Assembly: GCF_003075035.1 (NCBI RefSeq)
Contig: NZ_QCZE01000001.1
Location: 382,187-446,186 of the forward strand
Origin: Zobellella maritima
Lineage (GTDB): Bacteria; Pseudomonadota; Gammaproteobacteria; Enterobacterales; Aeromonadaceae
Length of the DNA: 64,000 bases
Direction of reading: 5' to 3'
In this document: positions 16,569 to 25,899 of the stretch, one piece after another
Position numbering within the stretch: the stretch's first letter is position 1
Layout of the letters: each line of letters starts with the position of its first letter
Notes under the pieces: model-generated
Seen by the model: the letters and a program-made list of their open reading frames with translations, nothing else
What the model was told of the DNA's origin: nothing
The model's database searches: none
Translations under genes and position numbers: made by a program

Positions 16569-16920
16569 GGGAGATCGTTGGTCCCCATTGCTCAGGCTGC
16601 TCACTCCCGCATAGGCGGGGGGAGTATGGAGGGCGCCGACGACTGGTCGGCAGCCAGAGGAGGCCACCGGCCGTTATCCCGCCAACGGTTTTAGGATATT
16701 TCTGTTTCTCGATGGGTATCGGGCTTGAGTAGCCTGATTTGCGTCCGCCACTGGCGGACGTTTTTTTATTTAGTGCGAGTGACCGCTGACCCGCGGCCTG
16801 GGAGCCGGTCCAGCGTGACATTTCTGTATGCCTTCCCGCCAAAATGTCATTGGCCATCCGACTGTGCTTGCGCTTTGATGCAATGGACTTCTTGTGTATT
16901 TTCTTCAGGGCAGGGTGAAC
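16569..16920. other. 350-bp intergenic region with unit terminator
   Basis: It contains a GC-rich imperfectly palindromic stretch (16600-16690), the terminator at 16742 and the upstream region of the lyase gene. No gene is seen. Confidence 0.6.
16742..16767 (+). terminator. Rho-independent terminator, copy-B inositol unit
   Basis: CGTCCGCCA pairs with TGGCGGACG, followed by seven T. The upstream CTCGATGGGTATC block is shared with 10275 onward. Confidence 0.92.
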
Positions 16921-18267
16921 ATGATGATGACGAGTCAGTACAGGGTTGAGCAGGACTTGATCGGCGATCTTGCAGTGCCGGCGCAGGCGCTTTTCGGGGT
17001 GCAAACGCAAAGGGCAATCAACTTGTATCCGTTGAACGGCGAAAAGCCCTTGTCGGCCTACCCGGAGCTACTGCGGGGGCTGCTGCTGGTGAAAAAGCTG
17101 GCGGCCCTGACCAATCTCAATACCGGGGAAATAGAGCCTGATATCGGTCAGGCCATCGTATCGGCGGTGAATTTGCTGCTTGAAGAGATGCCGGCCGATG
17201 CGTTTCCGGTGCATGCATTCCACGGGGGTGGGGGGATCTCCAGCAATATGAACGTGAATGAGGTGGTGGCCAATCTGGCCAACCGCAATGCCTTTGATCG
17301 CCCCTTGGGAAGCTACCAGCCGGTGCATCCCAATGATCATGTCAACCTGAACAACTCGACCAGTGATGCCCTGAATACCGCCTGCCATCTGGCGGTGATC
17401 GACAAGATGAAACAACTGGATAGTGAGCTGGCAGCCCTGCTCAGTACCTTCGATGCGCAGGGGGGACAGTGGCGGCATGTGCTGAAGATTTCCCGCACCT
17501 GCCTGCAGGACGCGGTCGAAATCAGTTTTGCCGATCTGTTTGGTGGTTATGCTTCACAGCTCGCCCGTCATCGGCAACGACTGGATACAGACACGGCCGA
17601 GCTGTACCGGGTCAACCTGGGCGGCAATATTATCGGGCGCAAGGGGGATTGTTCTGAGGCCTTCTTCAACCGGGTTATCGATGGGCTGAACCGGATGACG
17701 GGGGAGACACGTTTTGTGCACAGCGACAACCTGTTTGACTCTTCCCAGAGTCATGATGATCTGGCCCGGGTGGCTGCCGGATTGGACCAGCTGGCGAGGG
17801 CCCTGCTGCGCATTGCCAAGGACTTTCGCCTGATGGCATCGGGGCCTGAAACCGGGCTTGGCGAAATTCGCCTGCCCGCGGTGCAACCCGGCTCCTCGGC
17901 CATGCCGGGCAAGGTCAACCCGACCATTCCGGAATACCTGATCCAGTGCTGCATGCAGGCCTGCGGGCGCTGTTACTCGGTGCAGATGACCCAGGATCAT
18001 GGCGAGCTGGATTACACCCCCTGGCAGTTGGTGGTGATCAGCAATCTGCTCGACACCATCTCGGTGCTGACCAGCGGCATGGCGGCATTCCGGCAGCATT
18101 GCCTGGCCGGCATGGAGCCGGATCTGGCGCGTAACGCCCACAATGTTAATACCTTGATCCCCACCCTCATTCGCCTTAAGCAGCAGCGTGGCTATTCGTT
18201 TGCTGCCCGTGTCTACAAGGAAAGCGGCGGGGATCTGCAGCAGATCCGGCGTTACCTGGAGGAATAA
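16921..18267 (+). CDS. Aspartase/fumarase-superfamily lyase
   Basis: This 448-aa member of the lyase superfamily performs beta-elimination of amine or water from a carboxylate. The signature GSSAMPGKVNP is present, as is the upstream region GGGGISSNMNVNE and NNSTSDALN. Compared with E. coli aspartase (GGAGTSVNMNTNE, QSTND, QLQ), the substrate-loop Thr is Ile and the STN triad reads STS. A C-terminal acidic motif reads HGELDYTPWQ. The reaction may therefore not be classic aspartate ammonia-lyase. Start choice is ambiguous among ATGs at 16921, 16924 and 16927; only a weak AGGGTG precedes. An aldehyde dehydrogenase follows after 150 nt. Confidence 0.85.
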   Translation: MMMTSQYRVEQDLIGDLAVPAQALFGVQTQRAINLYPLNGEKPLSAYPELLRGLLLVKKLAALTNLNTGEIEPDIGQAIVSAVNLLLEEMPADAFPVHAFHGGGGISSNMNVNEVVANLANRNAFDRPLGSYQPVHPNDHVNLNNSTSDALNTACHLAVIDKMKQLDSELAALLSTFDAQGGQWRHVLKISRTCLQDAVEISFADLFGGYASQLARHRQRLDTDTAELYRVNLGGNIIGRKGDCSEAFFNRVIDGLNRMTGETRFVHSDNLFDSSQSHDDLARVAAGLDQLARALLRIAKDFRLMASGPETGLGEIRLPAVQPGSSAMPGKVNPTIPEYLIQCCMQACGRCYSVQMTQDHGELDYTPWQLVVISNLLDTISVLTSGMAAFRQHCLAGMEPDLARNAHNVNTLIPTLIRLKQQRGYSFAARVYKESGGDLQQIRRYLEE

Positions 18268-18417
18268 GCACTTGGGAAGGAGGATGAGTTTTTTGCAGGG
18301 CGCCATACGCTAATGTCAATTGTGCTCGAAAAGCCATCCTTCTACTCTCGTTAGCAACCGTTACCGCAAACGTCCTCACAGGATGTCACCGTCGTTGCAA
18401 CAGAAATGGAGTATCAA

Positions 18418-19923
18418 ATGGATTCTGTTAAAAATATTCCCCTGTCCTGGGCCTACGATTGGCTTCAGCAACCCAAGCGCCAGTATATCGATGGCCAGTG
18501 GGTAGAGGGTGCCGGCCAGGACAAGTGGGTGGTGACCAACCCGGCCAACCGCGAAGCCCTGTGCGAGTTCGTGATGGCCGATGCGGAGCAGGTGGAATAC
18601 ACCGCTCACATTGCCAACCAGCAACATGAATCCGGCGCCTGGTCCAAGGTCAGCCGCACTCAGCGGGCGGAGATGCTGCGTCAGGTAGCCCGGCTGATCC
18701 GCGAGCACACTGAAGAGCTGGCGGTGCTCGAGTCGCTGCCCAACGGCAAGTTATACGCCGAATCCATGGCCGACGACATTCCCACCTGTGCCGATATCTT
18801 TGAATACTATGCCGGCTGGACCGACAAGTTCTACGGTGAAACCTCGCCGGTTGAAGACGGCTTCCTGAACTATACGGTCAAGGAGCCGATTGGCGTCTGC
18901 GCGCTGATTGCCCCCTGGAACTTCCCCCTGTACCAGACCAGCCTCAAGGTGGCGGCGGCACTGGCCATGGGCAATACCGTGATCATCAAGCCGTCGGAAT
19001 ACACACCGCTGACCACCATCTACCTGATGGAGCTGATCGACAGCGAGCTCGAGTTTCCGAAGGGCGTGATCAACATGCTGCTGACCAATGGCGAGATGGC
19101 CAACCAGCTGACCCTGAGCAACAATGTGCACAAGGTGTCCTTCACCGGCAGCACCGGGGTAGGGCGCAAAATAGTGCAAAACTCCGGCCTGTCCAACCTC
19201 AAGGCGGCCACCCTGGAGCTGGGCGGCAAGTCTCCCTGTATCTTCTTTGAAGACACGCCGGATCTGGACGGCGCCATCGACCGGGCCTTTACCGTGATGT
19301 TTTCCCACAAGGGAGAAAAGTGCTCGGAGCCGACCCGTTTCCTGATCCACGACAGCATCTATGATCAGGTGCTGGAGAAGCTGATCGCCAAGGCCAACGC
19401 GGTGAAGTGCGGCAATCCGTTCGATGAAAATGTCGACCAGGGGCCCCAGTGCAACGAGGCCCAGTTCAACAAGATCCTGGAGTACATTGAAATCGGCAAG
19501 GGCGAGGCCAAACTGGTGGCCGGCGGCTGTGCCGATACCGAGGGTGACAATGCCAACGGCTATTTCATTCGCCCCACCATTTTCTCCGAGGTGGACCAGC
19601 ATGCCCGCATCAATCAGGAAGAGATTTTTGGCCCCGTGCTGTGCTGTACTCGTTTCCACACCACGGAAGAAGCGGTGCAAATGGCCAACGCCACCGCCTA
19701 CGGCCTGGCAGCCGGCCTCTATACCGCTGATGTATCCCGTGCCCATAGGGTAGCCGAGCAAATCGACGCCGGCATGCTGTTTATCAACCGCTACGGCTGC
19801 TACGGCCTGGCCGCCCCCTTCGGTGGCTTCCGCCAGAGTGGCTGGGGCAAGGAGATGGCGATTCACTCCCTGTCTTCCTACACCAAGACCAAGGGTGTCT
19901 GGGTGTATTACGGCGACGCCTGA
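18418..19923 (+). CDS. NAD(P)-dependent aldehyde dehydrogenase
   Basis: This 501-aa ALDH-superfamily enzyme oxidises an aldehyde to its acid. The Rossmann/cofactor region includes APWNFPLYQ, KPSEYTPLT and FTGSTGVGRKI. General-base Glu267 lies in LELGGK and catalytic Cys302 in KGEKCSEP. The usual G-Q-x-C context is here G-E-K-C, a deviation that may tune specificity. The ATG at 18418 is chosen because GGAG at 18408-18411 is 6 nt upstream; an ATG at 18406 overlaps that site. The gene is flanked by the lyase gene and a terminator at 20002. The substrate is unknown; coupling to the lyase is only suggested by position. Confidence 0.9.
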   Translation: MDSVKNIPLSWAYDWLQQPKRQYIDGQWVEGAGQDKWVVTNPANREALCEFVMADAEQVEYTAHIANQQHESGAWSKVSRTQRAEMLRQVARLIREHTEELAVLESLPNGKLYAESMADDIPTCADIFEYYAGWTDKFYGETSPVEDGFLNYTVKEPIGVCALIAPWNFPLYQTSLKVAAALAMGNTVIIKPSEYTPLTTIYLMELIDSELEFPKGVINMLLTNGEMANQLTLSNNVHKVSFTGSTGVGRKIVQNSGLSNLKAATLELGGKSPCIFFEDTPDLDGAIDRAFTVMFSHKGEKCSEPTRFLIHDSIYDQVLEKLIAKANAVKCGNPFDENVDQGPQCNEAQFNKILEYIEIGKGEAKLVAGGCADTEGDNANGYFIRPTIFSEVDQHARINQEEIFGPVLCCTRFHTTEEAVQMANATAYGLAAGLYTADVSRAHRVAEQIDAGMLFINRYGCYGLAAPFGGFRQSGWGKEMAIHSLSSYTKTKGVWVYYGDA

Positions 19924-20001
19924 TAACCGCTTCTGAACACTCGACGGGCGAGCCCGTTTCTTCACAGCCGCCGGCCGTAAGGCCGGTGGCTGGCTGCGCG
20001 T

Positions 20002-20027
20002 GCCCGCTTTTCGTTCGGGCCTTTTTC
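20002..20027 (+). terminator. Terminator after aldehyde dehydrogenase gene
   Basis: GCCCG pairs with CGGGC across a 9-nt loop, with CTTTTTCC following. A second hairpin GCCGCCGGCC/GGCCGGTGGC sits just upstream at 19967-19990. Confidence 0.7.
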
Positions 20028-20093
20028 CTTCGGTCCTTCGATTTATACCTATCTCATTAATCAACTGATCTGTTTGATTTTTATATCAATCAC

Positions 20094-20194
20094 GGACAAA
20101 GAGCCCGCTCCTCCGACTCGCCGTATATACATCCTTGTAGGCTCAGCCGCGCCATCCGTGACGCGGATGGTCGGCTGAGCAGATCCCTTTGTCC
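20094..20194. repeat. Palindromic intergenic element 1 (MITE/REP-like)
   Basis: Outer arms GGACAAAG/CTTTGTCC enclose a strong inner hairpin: GCTCAGCCG (20141) pairs with CGGCTGAGC (20172), and CCATCCG with CGGATGG. The 40 nt at 20115-20154 resembles 37749-37788, so it is a dispersed family. Confidence 0.75.
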
Positions 20195-20253
20195 TCACGA
20201 GTGTAATGACGTTGCCGGTTGGCACCGGCTGCGGACAATTCGGTATTCAAAAA

Positions 20254-20361
20254 AGAGGAAACAAAGAACGCCTGTCACGACCGTGACATGCCAGGGATGG
20301 CATGTCCGAGCCTACATGGACGTACTCGTAGCGTGTCGTGATAGGTGGCTGTGTTTCCTCT
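20254..20361. repeat. Palindromic intergenic element 2 (MITE/REP-like)
   Basis: Imperfect 27-28-bp terminal inverted arms (AGAGGAAACA...GTCACGAC against GTCGTGAT...TGTTTCCTCT) enclose an inner hairpin GACATGCC/GGCATGTC and a smaller CTAC..GTAG palindrome. No ORF lies within it. Confidence 0.8.
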
Positions 20362-20406
20362 GGTGACTGAACTCAAAGGGTGATCAGATCTTGACTGAAA
20401 TTGGTA

Positions 20407-21171
20407 TTATACAAACCGCGATGACAACTGCCTCGCCGCCTGGATCAGGAACTTGGAATAGTTTCGTGAGTCCTGTGCGCTGAGTGTTGCACTGTCGATG
20501 CAGGCACTGATGGCGGCAACCGGTTCGTTTCTCAGGTTCAGTACCGGCGCGGCAATACAGCTGAGATGGTACTCTATCTCGCCCTGGCTGACCGCATAGC
20601 CGAGCCGGTGGGCCCGGGACAATTCCTCTTCCAGCTCTGCCACTCGATTGTCCGCCAACGGCGCCACGCTTTTCTCGCCTTCCATGTAACTTTTCCTGAA
20701 GTTGGCCGACTGCATCGACAGAATGGCCTTGCCGGCGGCCGAGCGGTGCATTGGCATGGTCTGACCGATAAAGAGGTTGAGTGACGTATTAAGCGACGGT
20801 TCCACCTTGGACACCACCACCACCTTGTTACCTACCGGTACGGCGAGAAAAATCAGCTTGTGGATCTCGTTCTTGAGGATTTCGGCAATCGGAAAGAAAT
20901 AGGGGATCAGGCTTTGTTTGTTGTACACGGTCGAGGCGATCTGAAAGATGCGTGAGCCGATGCAGTATGCCTTTTTACGGCTTGGATCCATGGCAATCAA
21001 CTGATGTCTGAGCAGGGTCTGGGCGATACGGTGGCCGCTGGCCACCGGAATTCCCGTCTGCTCACAGATCTCCGTCAGGGTCAGCGGATAGGAGGCGGCG
21101 GCCAGCAGATCCAGGATCAGTACGGAGGCATCGACGGCCGGTGCCTTTGATTTTTCGACGTGTTCGTTCAC
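20407..21171 (-). CDS. IclR-family transcriptional regulator
   Basis: This cytoplasmic regulator of about 254 aa has an N-terminal winged HTH (SYPLTLTEICEQTGIPVASG then HRIAQTLLRHQLI). It also has an IclR effector domain (HRSAAGKAILSMQ, then the typical GYAVSQGEIEYHLSCIAAPV region and AISACIDSA). The start is uncertain. A GTG at 21171 with GAGAG upstream gives the usual length, while a GTG at 21228 would add 19 residues. It is divergent from the AldA-like operon, the usual arrangement for an autoregulated catabolic repressor or activator. Candidate operator: palindrome at 21444-21460. Confidence 0.87.
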   Translation of the reverse strand: MNEHVEKSKAPAVDASVLILDLLAAASYPLTLTEICEQTGIPVASGHRIAQTLLRHQLIAMDPSRKKAYCIGSRIFQIASTVYNKQSLIPYFFPIAEILKNEIHKLIFLAVPVGNKVVVVSKVEPSLNTSLNLFIGQTMPMHRSAAGKAILSMQSANFRKSYMEGEKSVAPLADNRVAELEEELSRAHRLGYAVSQGEIEYHLSCIAAPVLNLRNEPVAAISACIDSATLSAQDSRNYSKFLIQAARQLSSRFV

Positions 21172-21524
21172 TGTCTCACTCTCTTCTATATATGGAAAAA
21201 ACGCTGGGCTTCGCGCCGGGATGGCCACCCTACTGTCCGCTTCCTTCTGTTAACCCAACAGAAAGAAAAAAATATCAAATACGTAACCTTTTGAAAAAGC
21301 GGGTAGTACCAAGCCTTGCGGCCTGACTGCCAAATTTTCGGTGCGCTTTGCTTGTTCCTCGGCATCACGGATGTCCCTGTTATAACAGGACTTTTATTGC
21401 GAGCGGCAGAAACATATTAGTATATTTTCATATTTGGAAATAAAATTCTATATAAGAATTAAATTTGACAGCAGAAAGGCCTGTCCATAGGATTGTTATC
21501 AAATTTAACAATGGGCCTTTTTCC
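21172..21524. other. Divergent intergenic region (IclR / AldA-like operon)
   Basis: About 350 bp; AT-rich from 21400 onward with a perfect-arm palindrome at 21444-21460. It should contain the divergent promoters. No gene is seen. Confidence 0.6.
21444..21460. promoter_or_regulatory. Candidate IclR operator palindrome
   Basis: AATTCT and AGAATT arms with a 5-nt ATATA spacer, 64 bp before the AldA-like start. Size and placement fit an IclR-type operator; no second site is known to confirm it. Confidence 0.4.
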
Positions 21525-22949
21525 ATGAAAACGTATAACAACTTCATCCATAACGACTTTGTCGAAAGGGCAGAAGCCACGAAGATCCCGGTTTACAACC
21601 CCGCAAACGAAGAAGTCATTGGGCAGGTCAGTGCCGCCAGTGCGGAAGACGCCAAGGAAGCGGTCGAGATTGCGGCGGCAGCCCAGAAAGGCTGGCGCAA
21701 GCTGACCAGTATTCAGCGGGGGGATTACCTGCGCAGACTGGCCGATGCCCTGGTAGCGCGCAAGGATGATATCGGCCGGGCACTGGCGCTGGAGTCCGGC
21801 AAGGCGCTGGATGAAGCCACCAGCGAGGCTGTGTATGCGGCGGATATTACCTGCTATCACGCCGAGTGGGCACGCCGGATCGAAGGCGAGATTATTCCCA
21901 GCGACACTCCGTCCGAAAATCTGTTGCTGCAGCGCGAGCCCATCGGTGTGGTGGCCTGCCTGATCCCCTTTAATTACCCGGTCTATACCCTGATGCGCAA
22001 GATTGCCCCGGCCTTGATCACCGGCAATACCGTGGTGGTACGCCCGAGTAACAACACGCCCTGCTCGGCGTTTGAAATTGCCCGTGCGGTTCAGGAGGCC
22101 GGCCTGCCGCCCGGTGTGGTCAATGTGCTGGCGATGGACCACAGCACTGCCGAAATTGTCTGCACCCATCCCAGGGTCGGCATGATCACCCTGACCGGCA
22201 GCGTGGGAGCGGGGCGCAAGGTGCTGGAATACTCCCAGGTCAATATCGCCAAGTCGTCACTGGAGCTGGGCGGCAAGACCCCGGCCATCGTCGAGGCCGA
22301 TGCCGATCTGGAAAAGGCGGCCAGCCAGATTGTTGCCTCCAAGACCACTCACTGCGGGCAGCTTTGTACCGCGGTCGAGCGGGTCTATGTACATGAGGCT
22401 GTTTATGACCGCTTCGTCGGCCTGCTGCGTGACCTGTTCAAACAACGTGCGTTTGGTGATCGTGCGAAGAACCCCGCTTTCATGGGGCCGCTTATCAATG
22501 AGAACACGCGCCTCGGTATCCATCAGATGGTACAGCGGGCCATCGATGATGGCGCCACGCTGGAAGTTGGCGGCTATATTCCCGAAGGACAGGGTCATTT
22601 CTACCCGCCGACCCTGCTGACCAACTGCCGCCAGGATATGGAAATTGTTCAGGAAGAAATCTTTGGTCCTGTCTTGCCGGTGCTCAAATACCGTGATGCC
22701 GAGGAGGCGTTAATGCTGGCCAACGATCACCAGTTCGGTCTGGCCTCGGTGATCTACACCGAGAATTACCGTACGGCCATGATGGTGGCCAACGAGATCG
22801 AGGCCGGCGAGATCTATATCAACCGCACGCCGGCCGATCCCTATCAAGGCTACCACGCGGGCTGGAAGCGCTCGGGACTGGGGGGGGACGACGGCAAGCA
22901 CGGCATGCTCGAGTTTACCCAGACACGACTGGTCGTGCTCAGTTACTAA
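21525..22949 (+). CDS. AldA-like (lactaldehyde/glycolaldehyde-type) aldehyde dehydrogenase
   Basis: This 474-aa NAD-dependent aldehyde dehydrogenase is close in pattern to E. coli AldA. It has CYHAEWARRIEGEIIPSD near residue 110, LTGSVGAGRKV, Glu247 in LELGGK, Cys281 in GQLCTAVERVY, and the diagnostic end YHAGWKRSGLGGDDGKHG. AldA-type enzymes oxidise small hydroxyaldehydes. The ATG at 21525 fits the family N-terminus, although no strong SD is visible. It is the first gene of a five-gene catabolic/transport set ending with an aldo/keto reductase, and divergent from IclR. The real substrate is unknown; it probably oxidises the aldehyde made by the pathway's flavoprotein or reductase. Confidence 0.9.
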   Translation: MKTYNNFIHNDFVERAEATKIPVYNPANEEVIGQVSAASAEDAKEAVEIAAAAQKGWRKLTSIQRGDYLRRLADALVARKDDIGRALALESGKALDEATSEAVYAADITCYHAEWARRIEGEIIPSDTPSENLLLQREPIGVVACLIPFNYPVYTLMRKIAPALITGNTVVVRPSNNTPCSAFEIARAVQEAGLPPGVVNVLAMDHSTAEIVCTHPRVGMITLTGSVGAGRKVLEYSQVNIAKSSLELGGKTPAIVEADADLEKAASQIVASKTTHCGQLCTAVERVYVHEAVYDRFVGLLRDLFKQRAFGDRAKNPAFMGPLINENTRLGIHQMVQRAIDDGATLEVGGYIPEGQGHFYPPTLLTNCRQDMEIVQEEIFGPVLPVLKYRDAEEALMLANDHQFGLASVIYTENYRTAMMVANEIEAGEIYINRTPADPYQGYHAGWKRSGLGGDDGKHGMLEFTQTRLVVLSY

Positions 22950-23014
22950 GCCCCTGCAATGGGCTCCGCAAACCCTGTTGTCCACGAGCCCCAGACAATT
23001 TACGAGGTATCCAG

Positions 23015-24253
23015 ATGAAAGTAGCTTCCTGTCAGACTCACGTTGTTGCCGTACCGCCGCCCCATGTTGGTGGCATGTACTGGATTTTTGTCACCCTGCA
23101 GACCGAGTGCGGCATCGAAGGGGTGGGTGAGGTCTATGCGTCCACCTTTCACCCCAGGGTAATGGTCCCGGCCATCGAGGATGTGTTTGACCGGTATCTC
23201 AAGGGTGAAGACCCCCATCACATCGAGCGTTTCTTCCGGCAGGCCTACTCTAGCGGTTTTACCCAACGGCCCGATCTGACCATGATGGGCATCATCAGCG
23301 GCCTGGAGATGGCCTGCTGGGACATCATCGGCAAGGCGGCAGGCAAGCCGGTATATGAGCTGATCGGAGGACGGGTACACGACAAGCTGCGCTCCTATAC
23401 CTACCTGTACCCGGTCAATAGGGCCGGTGACTACGACTACGACAGCGTCGAGCTGGCGGTCGAGTGCGCCCTGGAAAACATGGAAAAGGGCTTTACCGCA
23501 CTGAAGTTCGATCCTGCCGGCCCCTATACCGCTTATTCCGGGCATCAGCTCTCGCTGGAAGATATCGACAAGAGCGCAACCTTCTGCCGCCGTATTCGCG
23601 AGGCGGTGGGCAACAAATGCGATCTGCTGTTTGGTACTCATGGCCAGATGGTGCCCTCGGCCGCCATTCGACTGGCCAAGCGGCTCGAGCCCTATGATCC
23701 GCTCTGGTTCGAGGAGCCGGTACCGCCGGGACAGGCCGAGGCCATGGGAAGGGTGGCGGCCAATACCTCGATTCCGGTGGCGGCAGGTGAACGGTTGACC
23801 ACCAAGTACGAGTTCCATGATCTGCTGACCCACAAGGCAGCCTCGATCCTGCAGATGAACCTGGGCCGTGTTGGCGGCATTCTGGAAGCGAAGAAGATCG
23901 CCGGCATGGCCGAGGCTTTCTATGCCCAGATAGCTCCTCACCTGTACAACGGTCCGGTGGGTGCCGCCGCCAGTATTCAGCTGGCAACCGCGACACCCAA
24001 CTTCCTGATCCAGGAAAGCATTCGTACCTGGGACGGATTCCATGCCGAAGTGCTGCAGGAGAAGATCGAGTGGCGGGATGGCTACATTATCCCCTCAACC
24101 AAGCCAGGGCTGGGCGTGGAGCTGAACATGGAGGTGGTCAAGGCTCATTCTCCCTATACCGGCAAGCGCCTGCACCTGCTGATGGATCCCAAGCCCTATG
24201 ACTTCAAGGCGCGCGGCGATGACTGGAAACGCCAGCCGGATGCCGTGGAGTGA
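23015..24253 (+). CDS. Mandelate racemase/muconate lactonizing-type enzyme (enolase superfamily)
   Basis: This 412-aa cytoplasmic enolase-superfamily protein resembles sugar-acid dehydratases such as GalD. The capping domain is at residues 1-120. The barrel has the metal-site acids E233/E234 (WFEEPVPP) and E259 (AAGERLTT), and a likely base H309 (PHLYNGPVG). At the first metal-ligand position, where GalD-type enzymes read V-D-F-H-G, this protein reads FGTHGQ with no Asp (G207/T208/H209). It belongs either to a subgroup with a shifted ligand or to one with altered chemistry. The ATG has an AGG-type SD 8 nt upstream. The stop overlaps the GMC gene region, so the two are co-translated. Dehydration or epimerisation of an acid intermediate is inferred. 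Confidence 0.87.
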   Translation: MKVASCQTHVVAVPPPHVGGMYWIFVTLQTECGIEGVGEVYASTFHPRVMVPAIEDVFDRYLKGEDPHHIERFFRQAYSSGFTQRPDLTMMGIISGLEMACWDIIGKAAGKPVYELIGGRVHDKLRSYTYLYPVNRAGDYDYDSVELAVECALENMEKGFTALKFDPAGPYTAYSGHQLSLEDIDKSATFCRRIREAVGNKCDLLFGTHGQMVPSAAIRLAKRLEPYDPLWFEEPVPPGQAEAMGRVAANTSIPVAAGERLTTKYEFHDLLTHKAASILQMNLGRVGGILEAKKIAGMAEAFYAQIAPHLYNGPVGAAASIQLATATPNFLIQESIRTWDGFHAEVLQEKIEWRDGYIIPSTKPGLGVELNMEVVKAHSPYTGKRLHLLMDPKPYDFKARGDDWKRQPDAVE

Positions 24254-24258
24254 TGAGC

Positions 24259-25878
24259 ATGGAGTTCGATTTCATCATTGTCGGGGCCGGTTCGGCCGGC
24301 TGTATTCTGGCCAGTCGCCTGAGTGAGTCGGGGCGGCATTCGGTGCTGCTGCTGGAAGCCGGTGAAAAGGACGGCTCGCCCTGGTTCAAACTGCCGGTCG
24401 GCTTTGCTAAGACCTATTACAACCCCCGTTACAACTACATGTACTACAGCGAGGAAGACGCGGGCATGGCGGGGCGAAAGGTGTACGCCCCCCGGGGCAA
24501 GGTACAGGGTGGCTCTGGCTCCATCAATGCGATGATCTATGTGCGCGGCCAGGCGTTGGACTTCGACGACTGGGCGGCGGTCGGCAACGAGGGCTGGAGC
24601 TACCGGGAGGTGTTGCCCTACTTCAAAAAGCTGGAGCAACATCCGGCCGGCGACACCGAGTTCCACTCTGCCAGCGGGCCCATTGGCATAACGCCGATGA
24701 AAGGACGAGCCCATCCTGTCTGCGATTATTATCTGCGGGCGGCCGAGCAGCTGGGTTGGCCACTGAATGATGATTTCAACGGTGCCGGGGTGGAGGGCGC
24801 CGGTATCTACGAAACGAATATTCGCAATGGTCAGCGTGACTCCAGCAATACCGCCTACCTGAAGCCGGCGTTGAGCCGGCCTAATCTCAGCTTGCAGCGG
24901 GTAAGCATGGTACAGCGGGTATTGATTGACGAACAGCAACGGGCCACAGGCGTTGAGGTACTGCACCAGGGGGGGGTGCAGCAAATCCGGGCCCGGCGGG
25001 AGGTGATCCTGTCGGCCGGCGCCGTGGATTCTCCCAAGCTGCTGCAGTTGTCCGGTATCGGTGATCAGGCAATGCTGAGCCGGCATGGTATCGAGGTGCG
25101 CTGCCACCGGCCGGCGGTGGGGGAGAACCTGCAGGATCACCTCTGCGTCAGCTATTACTACCGGGCCAATATGAAAACCCTGAACGATACTTTCCGGTCG
25201 TTCTGGGGCAAGGCCTGGTCCGGACTCGAATACCTGATCAACCGTTCGGGACCGCTGTCGATGAGCGTCAATCAGGCTGGGGGGTTTTTCCGGGGCAGTG
25301 ATGCAGAGCCGGCGCCCAATATCCAGCTCTACTTCAACCCCATGTCCTACCAGATACCCAAGGATCCCAATGCAAAACTGGAGCCGGAGCCTTATTCCGG
25401 TTTCCTGGTGGCGTTCAATGCCTGTCGCCCGACCAGCCGAGGTCGCATCGAACTGGCATCGAGCAACCCGCAGGACGCCGCCTTGATCAGGCCCAATTAC
25501 CTGTCGACCGACAAGGACGTTAACGAGGTCATTCAGGGCAGTCGCCTGATCCGGACCCTGATGCAGGCGCCCGCGCTGCGGGAGATTACCGCCGAGGAAG
25601 TGCTGCCCGGGCCCGCGGTCGAGAGTGAGGAGGACATGCTGGCGTACTTTCGCGAGAACGGAGGCTCCATCTATCACCTGTGCGGTTCCTGCGCCATGGG
25701 GCCGGATCCCCGAACCACGGTGGTTGACAGCCGCTTGCGGGTGCATGGGCTCAAGGGGCTCAGGGTTATCGATGCCTCGGTTTTCCCCAATATTACTTCG
25801 GGCAATACCAACGCCGCCACCATGATGGTGGCGGAAAAGGGCGCCGACATGGTTCTTGCTGATCATGCCGGCTGCTAA
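24259..25878 (+). CDS. GMC-family FAD oxidoreductase (choline dehydrogenase-like)
   Basis: This 539-aa glucose-methanol-choline flavoprotein oxidises an alcohol. The FAD-binding GAGSAG is at residues 9-14. [20 protein letters not shown] (PROSITE GMC-1 region) and [16 protein letters not shown] (GMC-2 region) are present, and active-site His473 (YHLCGSC) and Asn518 (NTNAA) lie 45 residues apart as expected. GGAG at 24247-24250 is 8 nt before ATG 24259; the ATG at 24253 overlaps the upstream stop and is an alternative. Two BCCT transporters follow directly, so an imported quaternary ammonium or similar alcohol is a reasonable substrate guess, but no betB/betI partner is present. Confidence 0.9.
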   Translation: MEFDFIIVGAGSAGCILASRLSESGRHSVLLLEAGEKDGSPWFKLPVGFAKTYYNPRYNYMYYSEEDAGMAGRKVYAPRGKVQGGSGSINAMIYVRGQALDFDDWAAVGNEGWSYREVLPYFKKLEQHPAGDTEFHSASGPIGITPMKGRAHPVCDYYLRAAEQLGWPLNDDFNGAGVEGAGIYETNIRNGQRDSSNTAYLKPALSRPNLSLQRVSMVQRVLIDEQQRATGVEVLHQGGVQQIRARREVILSAGAVDSPKLLQLSGIGDQAMLSRHGIEVRCHRPAVGENLQDHLCVSYYYRANMKTLNDTFRSFWGKAWSGLEYLINRSGPLSMSVNQAGGFFRGSDAEPAPNIQLYFNPMSYQIPKDPNAKLEPEPYSGFLVAFNACRPTSRGRIELASSNPQDAALIRPNYLSTDKDVNEVIQGSRLIRTLMQAPALREITAEEVLPGPAVESEEDMLAYFRENGGSIYHLCGSCAMGPDPRTTVVDSRLRVHGLKGLRVIDASVFPNITSGNTNAATMMVAEKGADMVLADHAGC

Positions 25879-25899
25879 TCACAAGATGGATGAAGGATT

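Larger units (their letters stand above)
19924..20406. other. 480-bp intergenic region with terminator and two long palindromic elements
   Basis: This region lies between convergent genes (aldehyde dehydrogenase and IclR regulator). It holds a terminator at 20002 and palindromic elements at 20094-20194 and 20254-20361. No coding potential is seen. Confidence 0.8.

Noticed and set aside
20094-20361. CRISPR array
   Set aside because: The repeats are palindromic and unequal, without regular spacers.
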